Shown in pieces: positions 41,294-49,967 of a stretch of DNA of 64,000 nucleotides. The notes beneath the pieces were generated by a model. It did no database searches. It was not told the DNA's origin and saw only the letters and a program-made list of their open reading frames with translations. The number at the start of each line of letters is the position of its first letter. Positions within the stretch are counted from its first letter, which is position 1. Both the position numbers and the translations under genes were made by a program. The DNA is from Pseudophaeobacter flagellatus. GTDB taxonomy: Bacteria; Pseudomonadota; Alphaproteobacteria; Rhodobacterales; Rhodobacteraceae. Location of the stretch: positions 372,001 to 436,000 of the forward strand of contig NZ_JAJQRG010000003.1 in assembly GCF_021228235.1 (NCBI RefSeq). The letters run 5' to 3'.

Positions 41294-42838
41294 ATGACTG
41301 ACAAACTTTTTATCGGCGGCGGCGGTGAAGACTATGGCGCGCCCCAAGAGATGCATTTTAAATATGCCAACCGGCATGGGCTGATTGCCGGGGCCACCGG
41401 TACCGGGAAAACCGTCACCCTGCAGATCCTTGCAGAGAGCTTTTCCAATGCCGGGGTGCCGGTAATCCTGGCGGATGTAAAAGGTGACCTGTCCGGCCTG
41501 GCCAAACCCGGTACGCCCGACCACAAATTGCACGATGCCTTTGTGGGGCGGGCTGAAACGATTGGCTTGCAATCTTATCACTATCACAGCTGCCCGGTTA
41601 CCTTTTGGGATCTTTTTGGCGAGCAGGGCCATCCGGTGCGCACCACCTTGGCGGATATGGGGCCGCTGCTGTTGGCGCAGCTGCTGGAGCTGAGTGAGGC
41701 ACAGGAGGGCATTTTGAACATCGCCTTTCGGCTGGCCGATGAACAGGCGTTGCCACTGCTGGATCTGAAGGATCTGCAGGCGCTCTTGGTTTGGGTCGGA
41801 GAACACCGGGGGGAGCTGTCGCTGCGCTATGGCAATGTCTCGCCCGCCTCGATCGGGGCCATTCAGCGCCGCTTGCTGGTACTGGAAAACCAGGGCGGCG
41901 CCGATCTCTTTGGCGAACCTGCCCTGGAACTAAGCGACCTGATGCGACAGGACGGCACCGGGCGCGGGATGGTCAATATTCTCGCTGCCGATAAATTGAT
42001 GGCTTCGCCCAAGCTTTATGCGACCTTTCTGCTCTGGCTGTTGAGCGAGCTGTTCGAAGAATTGCCAGAGGTGGGGGATCCGGAAAAACCGCGCCTAGTG
42101 TTCTTTTTTGATGAGGCGCATCTGCTGTTTGATGACGCGCCAAAGGCACTGGTGGACAAGGTCGAGCAGGTCGCCAGGCTGATCCGCTCCAAGGGGGTTG
42201 GGATCTATTTCATCACCCAGAATCCTGCCGATGTGCCCGAGGACATTCTTGGCCAGCTGGGCAATCGCATTCAGCACGCACTGCGCGCCTTTACCGCGCG
42301 CGACCGGAAGAACCTGAAACTGGCGGCGGAAACCTACCGCGAAAACCCGCGATTTTCCACGATGGAGGCCATTCGCGAGGTCGGCGTCGGCGAGGCCGTG
42401 ACCTCTATGCTGCAAAAGAAGGGTGTGCCTGGGATCGTTGAACGCACCCTGATCCGCCCGCCCAGCAGTCAGTTAGGTCCGATCAACCTGGTAGAACGCG
42501 CCGCTTTCCTGCAGGGGTCTGACATGGCGGGGAAATACGACAAGCCGCTTGACCGGCATTCTGCCTATGAAATCCTGATGCAGCGCAGTGCCAAGGCGGC
42601 GGAACAAGCGGCAGTTGCAGAGCAAGCCGTAGAAGAGTCACCAGAGCCGATGGCCCGCGAATTCAGCGCCGCCCGGCGCTATTCTGGCACCCGGATCCCG
42701 CGTTCCAGCGCCCGCAGCTATCGCCCCAAAGACAGCTTTGCCTCTGCCATGTCAGAGGCGGTGATCAAAGAGCTGAAAGGCACAACAGGGCGGCGTCTGG
42801 TGCGCGGTATTCTGGGAGGGTTGTTTAAGGGCCGCTAA
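41294..42838 (+). CDS. HerA-like ATPase (DUF853, YjgR family)
   Basis: A 514-residue P-loop ATPase. Walker A is GATGTGKT near residue 35, and the Walker B segment is LVFFFDEAHLLF near 270. The family markers include VILADVKGDLSGLAKPGTPD and TQNPADVPEDILGQLGNRIQ. The C-terminal ~80 residues end GGLFKGR. Related to HerA/FtsK DNA motor ATPases; the cellular role of YjgR is unknown. ATG 41294 fits the AAGG at 41284-41287; an in-frame ATG at 41288 is too close to it. Confidence 0.88.
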   Translation: MTDKLFIGGGGEDYGAPQEMHFKYANRHGLIAGATGTGKTVTLQILAESFSNAGVPVILADVKGDLSGLAKPGTPDHKLHDAFVGRAETIGLQSYHYHSCPVTFWDLFGEQGHPVRTTLADMGPLLLAQLLELSEAQEGILNIAFRLADEQALPLLDLKDLQALLVWVGEHRGELSLRYGNVSPASIGAIQRRLLVLENQGGADLFGEPALELSDLMRQDGTGRGMVNILAADKLMASPKLYATFLLWLLSELFEELPEVGDPEKPRLVFFFDEAHLLFDDAPKALVDKVEQVARLIRSKGVGIYFITQNPADVPEDILGQLGNRIQHALRAFTARDRKNLKLAAETYRENPRFSTMEAIREVGVGEAVTSMLQKKGVPGIVERTLIRPPSSQLGPINLVERAAFLQGSDMAGKYDKPLDRHSAYEILMQRSAKAAEQAAVAEQAVEESPEPMAREFSAARRYSGTRIPRSSARSYRPKDSFASAMSEAVIKELKGTTGRRLVRGILGGLFKGR

Positions 42839-42910
42839 AGCTTGATTTCGAATGTTTTAGATGCGCAAAACGGGTCGCCAGTTTTGCGCAACATGTTCTA
42901 GAAGGAAATA

Positions 42911-42965
42911 GAGGCCTGGCGTTGCCAGGCCTCTATGGGGTCCGCCTTCGGCGGGGATATTTTTA
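42911..42965 (+). terminator. Tandem hairpins after the HerA-like gene
   Basis: First a perfect 10-bp stem GAGGCCTGGC/GCCAGGCCTC with GTT loop (42911-42933), then TCCGCC-TTCG-GCGGGGA followed by TATTTTTA (42941-42965), a UUCG-loop terminator. A third hairpin AAGGGCCGC/GCGGCCCTT lies at 42990-43017, just beyond the convergent livM stop. A fourth, TGCGCAAAAC/GTTTTGCGCA, is at 42862-42890. Confidence 0.75.
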
Positions 42966-43022
42966 GCCAAATGAAATCTGGACCTGTCCAAGGGCCGCCA
43001 CCGAGGCAGCGGCCCTTGTTTG

Positions 43023-44345
43023 TTATTTTTCCGGTATCAATCCACGCGGGCTGAACCGTAGGACCAAGAGCAGGATCAACCCCATGGTAAGCAGCCGCAT
43101 ATGGGCTGCGTTTTCCATCAGATGAGCGCGTAGGCCACTGTCTTCGCCCAGGCCCGAGGTCAGCAGGGTGATCAATTCCAGGCTCATCGGTTCTACCTTG
43201 ATCCACAGGAACCAGATCAAGAAGCCGCCCAGGACTGCGCCAAAGTTGTTGCCGGAGCCGCCAACGATCACCATCACCCAGATCAGGAAGGTAAAGCGCA
43301 GGGGATTATAGGTTCCTAGCGTTAGCTGCCCATCCAGGGTGGTCATCATCGCGCCAGCAATGCCGCAGATTGCCGAGCCGAGCACAAAGATCTGCAAATG
43401 CCGTTTGGTGACATTCTTGCCCATGGCACGGGCTGCGACCTCATTGTCGCGGATGGCGCGCATCATCCGGCCCCAGGGGCTTTTGAGGGCCATCTGCGAC
43501 ATCCACAGCAGCACCAGAAGCACGAGAGTAAAGAGGAGCGTGTAGCCCAGCTTGACATAGAGCGTCGAGCCAAGCACGGGATCAAGGCCAAAGCCCGCGA
43601 ACCATTCGACATAGGCCGGGTCATTTTGCAGATCGACCTCAAACGGAACCGGACGCGGCAGGCCCACGACGTTTTTCACCCCGCGTGATAGCCAATCTTC
43701 GTTCTTGAGGACGGCAATGATGATCTCGGCAATGCCAAGGGTGGCGATCGCCAGATAGTCAGAGCGCAGCCCAAGCGCGGTTTTGCCAATGAGCCAGGCC
43801 GCCCCGGCAGCCAGCAAGCCACCCACTGGCCAGGACAGGATCACTGGCCAGCCGAGGCCACCAATATTGCCTTCCAAGGCTGGGTTGATCGCCTCGATCG
43901 CTTCGACCGAGGGGTCAAATAGGGCGCGGTATATGACAAAACCCACAGCCAGGATCAACAGGATCAGCAGTGCTCGCAGCCCGCCGCGGGGCAGGAAACG
44001 GGTCGCTGCAACCGCCGCAACCACGGTCAGCGCGCCCATGACCATGGCCATGATGATACCCGGCCCGCCTGCGCTCCAGGCGCCAGGGGTTGGCGGGGTT
44101 GCAGTCAGGACCACCGCCAGACCGCCCAGCGCGGTAAAGCCCATGACGCCGACGTTGAACAATCCGGCAAAGCCCCACTGCAGGTTTACCCCCAGCGCCA
44201 TGATGGCCGAAATCAGCCCCATGTTGAGGATCACCAGGGATGAGTTCCAGGATCCTGAGAAGAAGCTCCAATCAGTGAGGCCTTCAAGTAGGAACAAGAG
44301 CGCGACAGCGGCAAACATCAGGCTATGTTTTATGGTATCAGTCAT
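43023..44345 (-). CDS. livM: Branched-chain amino acid ABC transporter permease LivM
   Basis: A 440-residue inner-membrane permease with about ten membrane segments. LivM family signs: MALGVNLQWGFAGLFNVGVM near residue 50, GLRSDYLAIATLGIAEIIIA near 195, WGRMMRAIRDNEVAARAMGK near 290 and GTYNPLRFTFLIWVMVIVGG near 345. It pairs with LivH. It is longer than E. coli LivM core members because of an extra segment around 80-160. The start overlaps the livH stop by four bases. Confidence 0.93.
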   Translation of the reverse strand: MTDTIKHSLMFAAVALLFLLEGLTDWSFFSGSWNSSLVILNMGLISAIMALGVNLQWGFAGLFNVGVMGFTALGGLAVVLTATPPTPGAWSAGGPGIIMAMVMGALTVVAAVAATRFLPRGGLRALLILLILAVGFVIYRALFDPSVEAIEAINPALEGNIGGLGWPVILSWPVGGLLAAGAAWLIGKTALGLRSDYLAIATLGIAEIIIAVLKNEDWLSRGVKNVVGLPRPVPFEVDLQNDPAYVEWFAGFGLDPVLGSTLYVKLGYTLLFTLVLLVLLWMSQMALKSPWGRMMRAIRDNEVAARAMGKNVTKRHLQIFVLGSAICGIAGAMMTTLDGQLTLGTYNPLRFTFLIWVMVIVGGSGNNFGAVLGGFLIWFLWIKVEPMSLELITLLTSGLGEDSGLRAHLMENAAHMRLLTMGLILLLVLRFSPRGLIPEK

Positions 44346-45352
44346 ACCGATTTCCCCTTGAAGAGCCCGGTTGGCTTGAACAGTAGAACGATGATCAGGA
44401 TCGCAAAAGAGACCGCAAATTTATAATCGGTGCTAAGCAGTTGCACCAAGCCATCTGGCCCCATGTTTTCAGGCATAAGATAGCCCAGCACCTTTTTCCA
44501 AGCATAGGTGATCGTCACCTCGGAAAAGGCGATAATAAAGCCGCCTGCAATAGCACCCTGAGGGCTGCCCAGCCCGCCAACAATCGCCGCGGCAAAGATC
44601 GGCAGCAGCAGCTGGAAATAGGTGAAGGGTTTGAAGCTTTTGTCCAATCCATAAAGCACCCCGGCGATGGTCGCCAATGTGGCCACGATCAGCCAAGTGT
44701 ACATCACGACGCGTTCAGGGTTGATCCCCGATAGCAGTGCGAGATCTTCGTTATCCGAATAGGCGCGCATGGATTTCCCGGTGCGGGTCTTGTTGAGGAA
44801 CCAGAACAGCAGCGCGACAACCACAATCGCCGTCACCACGGTGATGCCTTGGGTGGTCTTGATCGCCAGCCCTTCGCGCAGGCCCGTCATTTCCTTGAAG
44901 ACCCGCGCCTTGATGATGAAACGCTCACCATCGGTGAACCGCTGATCTTCGGTGCCAATGATTAAGCGCACAAGCCCGTTCATCATGAACATCACACCAA
45001 GCGAGACCATGACAAAAACAACCGGTTTCGCCTTTTGCGCGCGGTAGAACCGATAAACCGTGCGATCAGTAATCAGCATCAGCGCCATAGTCGCCACGAT
45101 CCCCAAAGGCAGGGCAAGCAGGGCGGTGGGAAGCGGACCAAAACCAATGCCCCTGGACTGGAAATCCCAAGTCACCAGAATGGTAATCATGGTGCCAAAG
45201 GCCATGGTGTCGCCATGGGCAAAGTTGGAAAACCGCAGGATGCTGTAGATCAGTGTCACACCCAGCGCGCCCAGCGCCAGTTGAGAGCCATAGGCCACGG
45301 CCGGGATCATTACAAAATTGGTAAGTGCCACAATGGCATTGAGGAAATCCAT
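44342..45352 (-). CDS. livH: Branched-chain amino acid ABC transporter permease LivH
   Basis: A 336-residue permease, about eight membrane segments. Family signs: YGSQLALGALGVTLIYSILR and FSNFAHGDTMAFG at the N-terminus, RTGKSMRAYSDNEDLALLSG near 190 and PIFAAAIVGGLGSPQGAIAG near 255. Lies three bases after livF and overlaps livM, giving one operon. Confidence 0.95.
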   Translation of the reverse strand: MDFLNAIVALTNFVMIPAVAYGSQLALGALGVTLIYSILRFSNFAHGDTMAFGTMITILVTWDFQSRGIGFGPLPTALLALPLGIVATMALMLITDRTVYRFYRAQKAKPVVFVMVSLGVMFMMNGLVRLIIGTEDQRFTDGERFIIKARVFKEMTGLREGLAIKTTQGITVVTAIVVVALLFWFLNKTRTGKSMRAYSDNEDLALLSGINPERVVMYTWLIVATLATIAGVLYGLDKSFKPFTYFQLLLPIFAAAIVGGLGSPQGAIAGGFIIAFSEVTITYAWKKVLGYLMPENMGPDGLVQLLSTDYKFAVSFAILIIVLLFKPTGLFKGKSV

Positions 45353-45355
45353 GGC

Positions 45356-46069
45356 TCAGCCCCCCAAAAAAGATTTGCGGACTTCGGGATCAGCCAAAAG
45401 CTCTTGCCCGGTGCCGGAAAAGGCATTGCGGCCCTGTACCAGAACATAGCCTTTGTCTGCGATCTCAAGCGCTTGCTTGGCGTTCTGTTCTACCATCAGG
45501 ATCGGCAGACCAGTGCGGGCCACCTCGATGATGCGGTCAAACAGCTCATCCATCACGATGGGCGACACGCCTGCCGTGGGTTCATCCAGCATCAGAACTT
45601 TGGGCTTGGTCATCAGCGCCCGCCCTACGGCAACCTGCTGTCGCTGGCCACCGGATAGCTCACCGGCAGGCTGGCTGCGCTTGTCGCGCAGGATCGGGAA
45701 CAGGTTGTAAACCTGCTCCATTGTCTCGGTGATATCATCGGTGCGGATGAAGGCCCCCATCTCTAGGTTCTCTTCTACCGTCATCGAGGTGAAGATATTG
45801 CTGGTCTGCGGCACAAACCCCATACCCTTCACAACCCGGTCTTGCGGGCTCAGGCGGGTAATATCCTCACCGCCCAGCCGCACAGCCCCGGCGTTGAGTG
45901 ACAGCATGCCAAAAACCGCTTTCATCGCAGTGGATTTTCCAGCCCCATTGGGGCCCACAATCACCGCGATCTCGCCGGGGTTCACAGCGATGGTGCAGTC
46001 ATGCAGGATATCTGGCCCTTTGCCGTATCCACCTGTCATGCCATCACCAATCAAAAAGGGTTCAGACAT
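45356..46069 (-). CDS. livF: Branched-chain amino acid ABC transporter ATPase LivF
   Basis: A 237-residue ATP-binding subunit. Walker A GPNGAGKST (~38-46), Q-loop VPQTSNIF, signature LSGGQRQQVAVGRAL and Walker B VLMLDEPTAGVSP. LivF is the smaller of the two ATPases. Part of the livKGFHM operon. Confidence 0.95.
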   Translation of the reverse strand: MSEPFLIGDGMTGGYGKGPDILHDCTIAVNPGEIAVIVGPNGAGKSTAMKAVFGMLSLNAGAVRLGGEDITRLSPQDRVVKGMGFVPQTSNIFTSMTVEENLEMGAFIRTDDITETMEQVYNLFPILRDKRSQPAGELSGGQRQQVAVGRALMTKPKVLMLDEPTAGVSPIVMDELFDRIIEVARTGLPILMVEQNAKQALEIADKGYVLVQGRNAFSGTGQELLADPEVRKSFLGG

Positions 46070-46177
46070 GCGCGCCTCCTGCCTTCATCTTACCTAAAAT
46101 ACCTCGGGGGGGCCGCACAGCGGCGGGGGCAGCGCCCCCTCTGGTGCGCCGCCTCCCCAGGTCCAGCGTCTCGCCCA

Positions 46178-46963
46178 TCAGGTCTTCTCCAGTTTGTCTT
46201 TGTTTTTCAGGCCTGTGCCCAGATAGGCCTCGATAACTTGCTCATTTGCCTTGATCTCAGCCAGCGACCCTTCGGCCAGCTTGTGTCCCGCGGCCATGCA
46301 GATCACCGGATCACAAAGCCGGTCAATGAACTCCATGTCATGCTCGATCACCACAAAGGTATAGCCGCGCTCTTCGTTGAGCCGCTTGATGGCATCGGCA
46401 ATGGTATAAAGCAGCGTTCGGTTCACCCCGGCGCCCACCTCATCCAGAAACACGATCTTGGCGTCCACCATCATGGTGCGGCCCAGTTCCAGCAGTTTCT
46501 TCTGACCGCCAGAAACCTCACCAGCTCGCAGGTCGGCGATATGGCTGATGGTCAGAAACTCGAGCACCTCATCAGCCTTGGCGCGAAGGGCGCGTTCCTC
46601 TTCGGCGATGCGTTTGCGGCCAAACCAGGTGTTCCAGAGGCTTTCACCCGATTGTGCGCCGGGCACCATCATCAGATTTTCGCGGCAAGTCATAGAGGAA
46701 AACTCATGCGCGATCTGAAAGGTGCGCAGCAGCCCCTTGTGAAATAGCTCATGCGGCGGCAGGCCGGTGATATCCTCGCCATCCATGGTGACGCGCCCGG
46801 AGGTGGGTTCAAGAACCCCAGCGATTACATTGAAAAGAGTGGTCTTTCCCGCGCCGTTTGGCCCGATTAAACCGGTGATGGAGCCCTTGGCGATTTCGAG
46901 CGAAGCGCCGTCAACCGCATGGAATCCGCCGAAGTGCTTGTGCAAATCCTCGACGACGATCAT
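46178..46963 (-). CDS. livG: Branched-chain amino acid ABC transporter ATPase LivG
   Basis: A 261-residue ATP-binding subunit. Walker A GPNGAGKTT (~35-43), signature VSGGQKKLLELGRTMM, Walker B IVFLDEVGAGVN and an H-switch in FVVIEHDMEFI. Note the LDEVGAG in place of the commoner LDEPxAG, seen also in some LivG proteins. The 108-bp gap to livF contains a GC-rich repeat-like stretch. Confidence 0.95.
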   Translation of the reverse strand: MIVVEDLHKHFGGFHAVDGASLEIAKGSITGLIGPNGAGKTTLFNVIAGVLEPTSGRVTMDGEDITGLPPHELFHKGLLRTFQIAHEFSSMTCRENLMMVPGAQSGESLWNTWFGRKRIAEEERALRAKADEVLEFLTISHIADLRAGEVSGGQKKLLELGRTMMVDAKIVFLDEVGAGVNRTLLYTIADAIKRLNEERGYTFVVIEHDMEFIDRLCDPVICMAAGHKLAEGSLAEIKANEQVIEAYLGTGLKNKDKLEKT

Positions 46964-47007
46964 ATCATTTATCCCCTGCCGCAGTTTGTTTGCGGGTACT
47001 GAATTTG

Positions 47008-47034
47008 GAACAGCCCGGGCAAAACCCGGGCTGT
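47008..47034 (-). terminator. 11-bp stem hairpin between livK and livG
   Basis: AACAGCCCGGG / CCCGGGCTGTT with a five-base loop, 29 bp after the livK stop. There is no U-run on the minus strand, so it probably protects or partly terminates the livK message, giving more binding protein than transporter subunits. Confidence 0.65.
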
Positions 47035-47062
47035 TCGTTGCGTGTTGATCTGCCAGCTAAGC

Positions 47063-48256
47063 TTAGCGGAACTTCACAGTGGTGTTCTGGCCGTCCTTGA
47101 CAAGGATTTCGCGGTAAGAACCAGCGCTCTCACCGGGGCCGATCAGCTCAACGCCGGTGGCACCCTGGAAATTAACGTCTTTGCCAGCAGCAATCAGTTC
47201 CAGTGCCTTGCCCAGATCACCTGGGTTGATCTCTTCACCCGGTGCATTGGCAACATCCATGATCTTGGCGCCATATGCAGCCGGATCGGTGGAATTTGCC
47301 GCCTGCATCGCCAGCAGGATCAGCGCCGCCGCATCATAGGATTCAGAGGCATAGGCGGAGGTGCCATCAAAGCCAGCAGCTTTTGACATCTCGGCAAAGA
47401 TGCCGGCGCCTTCGCTGTCAGAGCCAGCAATCTGACCAAAAGAGCCGTCCAGATCGGGGCCGACGTTCTTGGGCAGGCTATCGCCGATCATGCCGCCAGG
47501 CAGGCCAAAGGTGTCAAAGGCACCGGAATCCAGCGAAGACTGAATGATGCCAAGTCCACCCTGGTCCAGATACCCGGCGACAACCAGAATATCGCCGCCA
47601 GCCGAGGCCAGCGAAGCAACTTCAGCAGAATAGTCGCCTTTGCCGTCTTCATGGGCTGCAACGATGGTCACTTCGCCACCGATTTTTTCAAACGAGGTCT
47701 GGATTGCATCTGCCAGGCCCTTACCAAAGTCGTTGTTGGTATAGGTCAAAGCAATGGACTTCACATCGCGCTCTTGCAGGATGTCAGCCATGATCTGGCC
47801 TTCACGGGAATCAGACGGAGAGGTGCGGAAAAACAGGCCATTGTCTTCCATAGCGGACAGGCCGGGCGAGGTCGCAGAGGGAGAGACCATGACCATGCCG
47901 TTTGGAATGGCGACGTTTTGCAGGATCGCGCCGGTCACCCCAGAGCAGTCACCGCCAACAATACCCATGACGCCTTCGGCGATCAGCTTTTCGCCATTTG
48001 CCACGGCCAGGCCATTATCGATGCAGCCGGTGTCGGCGCGCACGGAGGTGACGGTGGCACTGTCCAGCAGCTTGCCGGATTTGGTCACTTCTTCCATCGC
48101 CAGTTCAGCGCCTGCGGCCATGGCTGGGGCCAGCGATTCAATGGGGCCAGTAAAGCCAAGCAAAACGCCGAGCTTGACTTCCTTGCCGTGGCTCCCCGCG
48201 AAAGCGGTGCCAGCAGTCAGCGCGAGGGCCGTCGTAGCCATCAATAGTTTTTTCAT
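47063..48256 (-). CDS. livK: Branched-chain amino acid ABC transporter substrate-binding protein
   Basis: A 397-residue periplasmic binding protein. Signal peptide KKLLMATTALALTAGTAFAG, cleaved near residue 21. Peripla_BP_6 signs: VKLGVLLGFTGPIESLAPAM, SPSATSPGLSAMEDNGLFFR, ALTYTNNDFGKGLADAIQTS and TSAYASESYDAAALILLAMQ. It captures Leu/Ile/Val or other amides for the LivHMGF transporter. ATG 48256 has GGGAGA upstream; the frame extends another 100 codons but without a binding site. A 14-bp palindrome lies 21 bp upstream of the start. Confidence 0.92.
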   Translation of the reverse strand: MKKLLMATTALALTAGTAFAGSHGKEVKLGVLLGFTGPIESLAPAMAAGAELAMEEVTKSGKLLDSATVTSVRADTGCIDNGLAVANGEKLIAEGVMGIVGGDCSGVTGAILQNVAIPNGMVMVSPSATSPGLSAMEDNGLFFRTSPSDSREGQIMADILQERDVKSIALTYTNNDFGKGLADAIQTSFEKIGGEVTIVAAHEDGKGDYSAEVASLASAGGDILVVAGYLDQGGLGIIQSSLDSGAFDTFGLPGGMIGDSLPKNVGPDLDGSFGQIAGSDSEGAGIFAEMSKAAGFDGTSAYASESYDAAALILLAMQAANSTDPAAYGAKIMDVANAPGEEINPGDLGKALELIAAGKDVNFQGATGVELIGPGESAGSYREILVKDGQNTTVKFR

Positions 48257-48276
48257 CTGAAATCTCCCGTTTATTG

Positions 48277-48290
48277 GAACACATGTGTTC
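48277..48290. promoter_or_regulatory. Perfect 14-bp palindrome upstream of livK
   Basis: GAACACATGTGTTC, flanked by TTG and ATA, lies 21 bp before the livK start, in the 5' leader or promoter. It is a candidate operator for a dimeric regulator of the liv operon. The divergent or upstream GlxA-type regulator is one candidate, but nothing in the sequence proves the pairing. Confidence 0.5.
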
Positions 48291-48775
48291 ATACCAAACC
48301 CTAGGCAAGGCGATTTGAAAAGAAAAGTCCCCTTAACCAGGGTGCCCCTCCCCAGGGCCACCTGTGCGTCTTCCTGGGCCAACCACGATGGTAGGCCTGA
48401 TGCGGCGGATGCTTTACAGGCTTCATGCCAAGAGGGAAAGAACTCAATCTCGCTTCGGCCCTTGGCGTGGCAGCGCGGCGGGCGCATCCTGGGGCGCAGG
48501 CTGTGAAAAGCGGTGGACATTCCCGGTGTAGTTTGTGCGCCATGTGATCGGATCAACTACTTGAAGCTTAGAGTGTTTTTGCAGGCCCGGCGACGCGGCG
48601 GCGGTGATTTTCTATGCAGGCGTGGCCAGATCGGCCCGTTTCAGCGCCCGATGATGGGGCGGAAAAAAGTGGACAAAAAATTTGGGCCTGCTGATACAGC
48701 GGCCCAAATTCACAGCAATATCACGCTCTATCTAACGGCATCTACGCCCAGTCAGGGCCGTGCAAGGCAACAGAA
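48291..48775. other. 485-bp region without a supported gene
   Basis: Between livK and the GlxA-family regulator gene (both minus-strand). It contains the livK promoter and the 3' region of the regulator gene. Open frames exist on both strands but have no ribosome binding sites and poor composition. I see no strong terminator for the regulator gene. Confidence 0.5.
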
Positions 48776-49774
48776 TCAAGGCTTGCCTGATTTGCTGCCG
48801 CGTTCGCGGTAGGGGGTGGTTTCATAATGTGAACGGTAACACTTGGAAAAATGCGAGGGCGAAGCAAAGCCGCAGGCCAGGGCCACATTGATCACGCTCA
48901 TATCCGTTTGCATCAGAAGATTGCGCGCCTTCTGCAGCCGCAGTTCCATATAATAGCGTTTGGGGCTGCGGTTCAGGTAGCGGCGAAACAGACGTTCAAG
49001 TTGCCGTGTCGACATGCCTACATCCTGTGCCAGGACCGAAGGGCTGATGGGGTCTTCAATATTGGCTTCCATCTTTTGGATCACCAGCGAGAGTTTCGGA
49101 TGGCGCACCCCGATACGCGTTGGGATCGACAGGCGCTGGGTATCCTGATCGGTGCGGATCGAGGAATAGATCAGCTGATCCGCCACCGCATTGGCCAGTT
49201 CTTCACTTAGGTCATTGGCAAGGATCTTCAACATCAAATCAATAGAGGATGTGCCCCCAGCAGTAGACATTCTATTGTTATCAATGACAAAAACAGATTT
49301 CGTCAGGGTGACTTCCTCAAACTCTTCGGCAAAGCTGTCGATGTTTTCCCAGTGAATCGTCGCCCGCTTGCCATCCAACAGACCGGCCTTGGCCATCACA
49401 TAGGACGCGGTGCACAATCCGCCAACCCTGACCCCTTTGCGGGCCTCGCGGCGCAGCCAGGCCAGCAGCTTCTTGGAGGTCGCTGCCTGAACATTCACGC
49501 CGCCACAGACCATAATCGTGTCGTCGCGCTGCAACTCGTCCAAATCTCCCTCTGACGTGAAGGTCGTTCCGGCAGAGCAGGTCACGTCTCCGCCACCTTC
49601 ACTCATCAGGGTCCAGCTATAGGCGTCATAGCCGACCATACGGTTGGCAATGCGTAGACATTCCAATGCCGACGCAAAAGAGAGCATTGAAAATCTATCA
49701 AGTAAAACAAATACGTAGTGACGTTTAGGGGCTATAGCCTTGGGGATCTCTGTCTTTTTTTTGTTGGCTTGCAT
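48776..49774 (-). CDS. GlxA-family AraC-type transcription regulator
   Basis: A 332-residue regulator. The N-terminal ~185 residues are a DJ-1/PfpI (GATase1-like) ligand domain (YVFVLLDRFSMLSFASALEC, VGGLCTASYVMAKAGLLDGK, ATIHWENIDSFAEEF). The C-terminal ~100 residues are an AraC HTH_18 domain (VLAQDVGMSTRQLERLFRRY ... ALACGFASPSHFSKCYRSHY). Members such as GbdR and CdhR control betaine and carnitine use; the ligand here is not readable. ATG 49774 fits AAGGA at proper spacing; an earlier ATG at 49783 is too close to it. Confidence 0.9.
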   Translation of the reverse strand: MQANKKKTEIPKAIAPKRHYVFVLLDRFSMLSFASALECLRIANRMVGYDAYSWTLMSEGGGDVTCSAGTTFTSEGDLDELQRDDTIMVCGGVNVQAATSKKLLAWLRREARKGVRVGGLCTASYVMAKAGLLDGKRATIHWENIDSFAEEFEEVTLTKSVFVIDNNRMSTAGGTSSIDLMLKILANDLSEELANAVADQLIYSSIRTDQDTQRLSIPTRIGVRHPKLSLVIQKMEANIEDPISPSVLAQDVGMSTRQLERLFRRYLNRSPKRYYMELRLQKARNLLMQTDMSVINVALACGFASPSHFSKCYRSHYETTPYRERGSKSGKP

Positions 49775-49967
49775 TGGGCACATCCTTGGCAAAAAGTGAA
49801 TGCACCGGGAGAGACTATAGAAAGTCGGCCCCGCGTGAGACCAGAAAACCGTGCTCACAGCTTTGCGTCGGGGTCAAGAGGCGCAAATCTAAACTGGTCA
49901 GAGTGGGTTGGTTTTTGTATAGGTGGCTTCCGTCCTATCAATATGACGTCTTATGCGGAGAAAAGCT

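Noticed and set aside
39845-42902. TCTAAAACATGTTGC (39845) and its near-complement at 42888-42902, considered as a dispersed repeat
   Set aside because: One mismatch in 15 bases is common by chance at this window size; only the position after gene ends is suggestive.
48513-48812. Plus-strand frame of 99 residues between livK and the GlxA-family regulator
   Set aside because: No ribosome binding site, overlaps the regulator 3' end, and the composition is that of a frame shadow.
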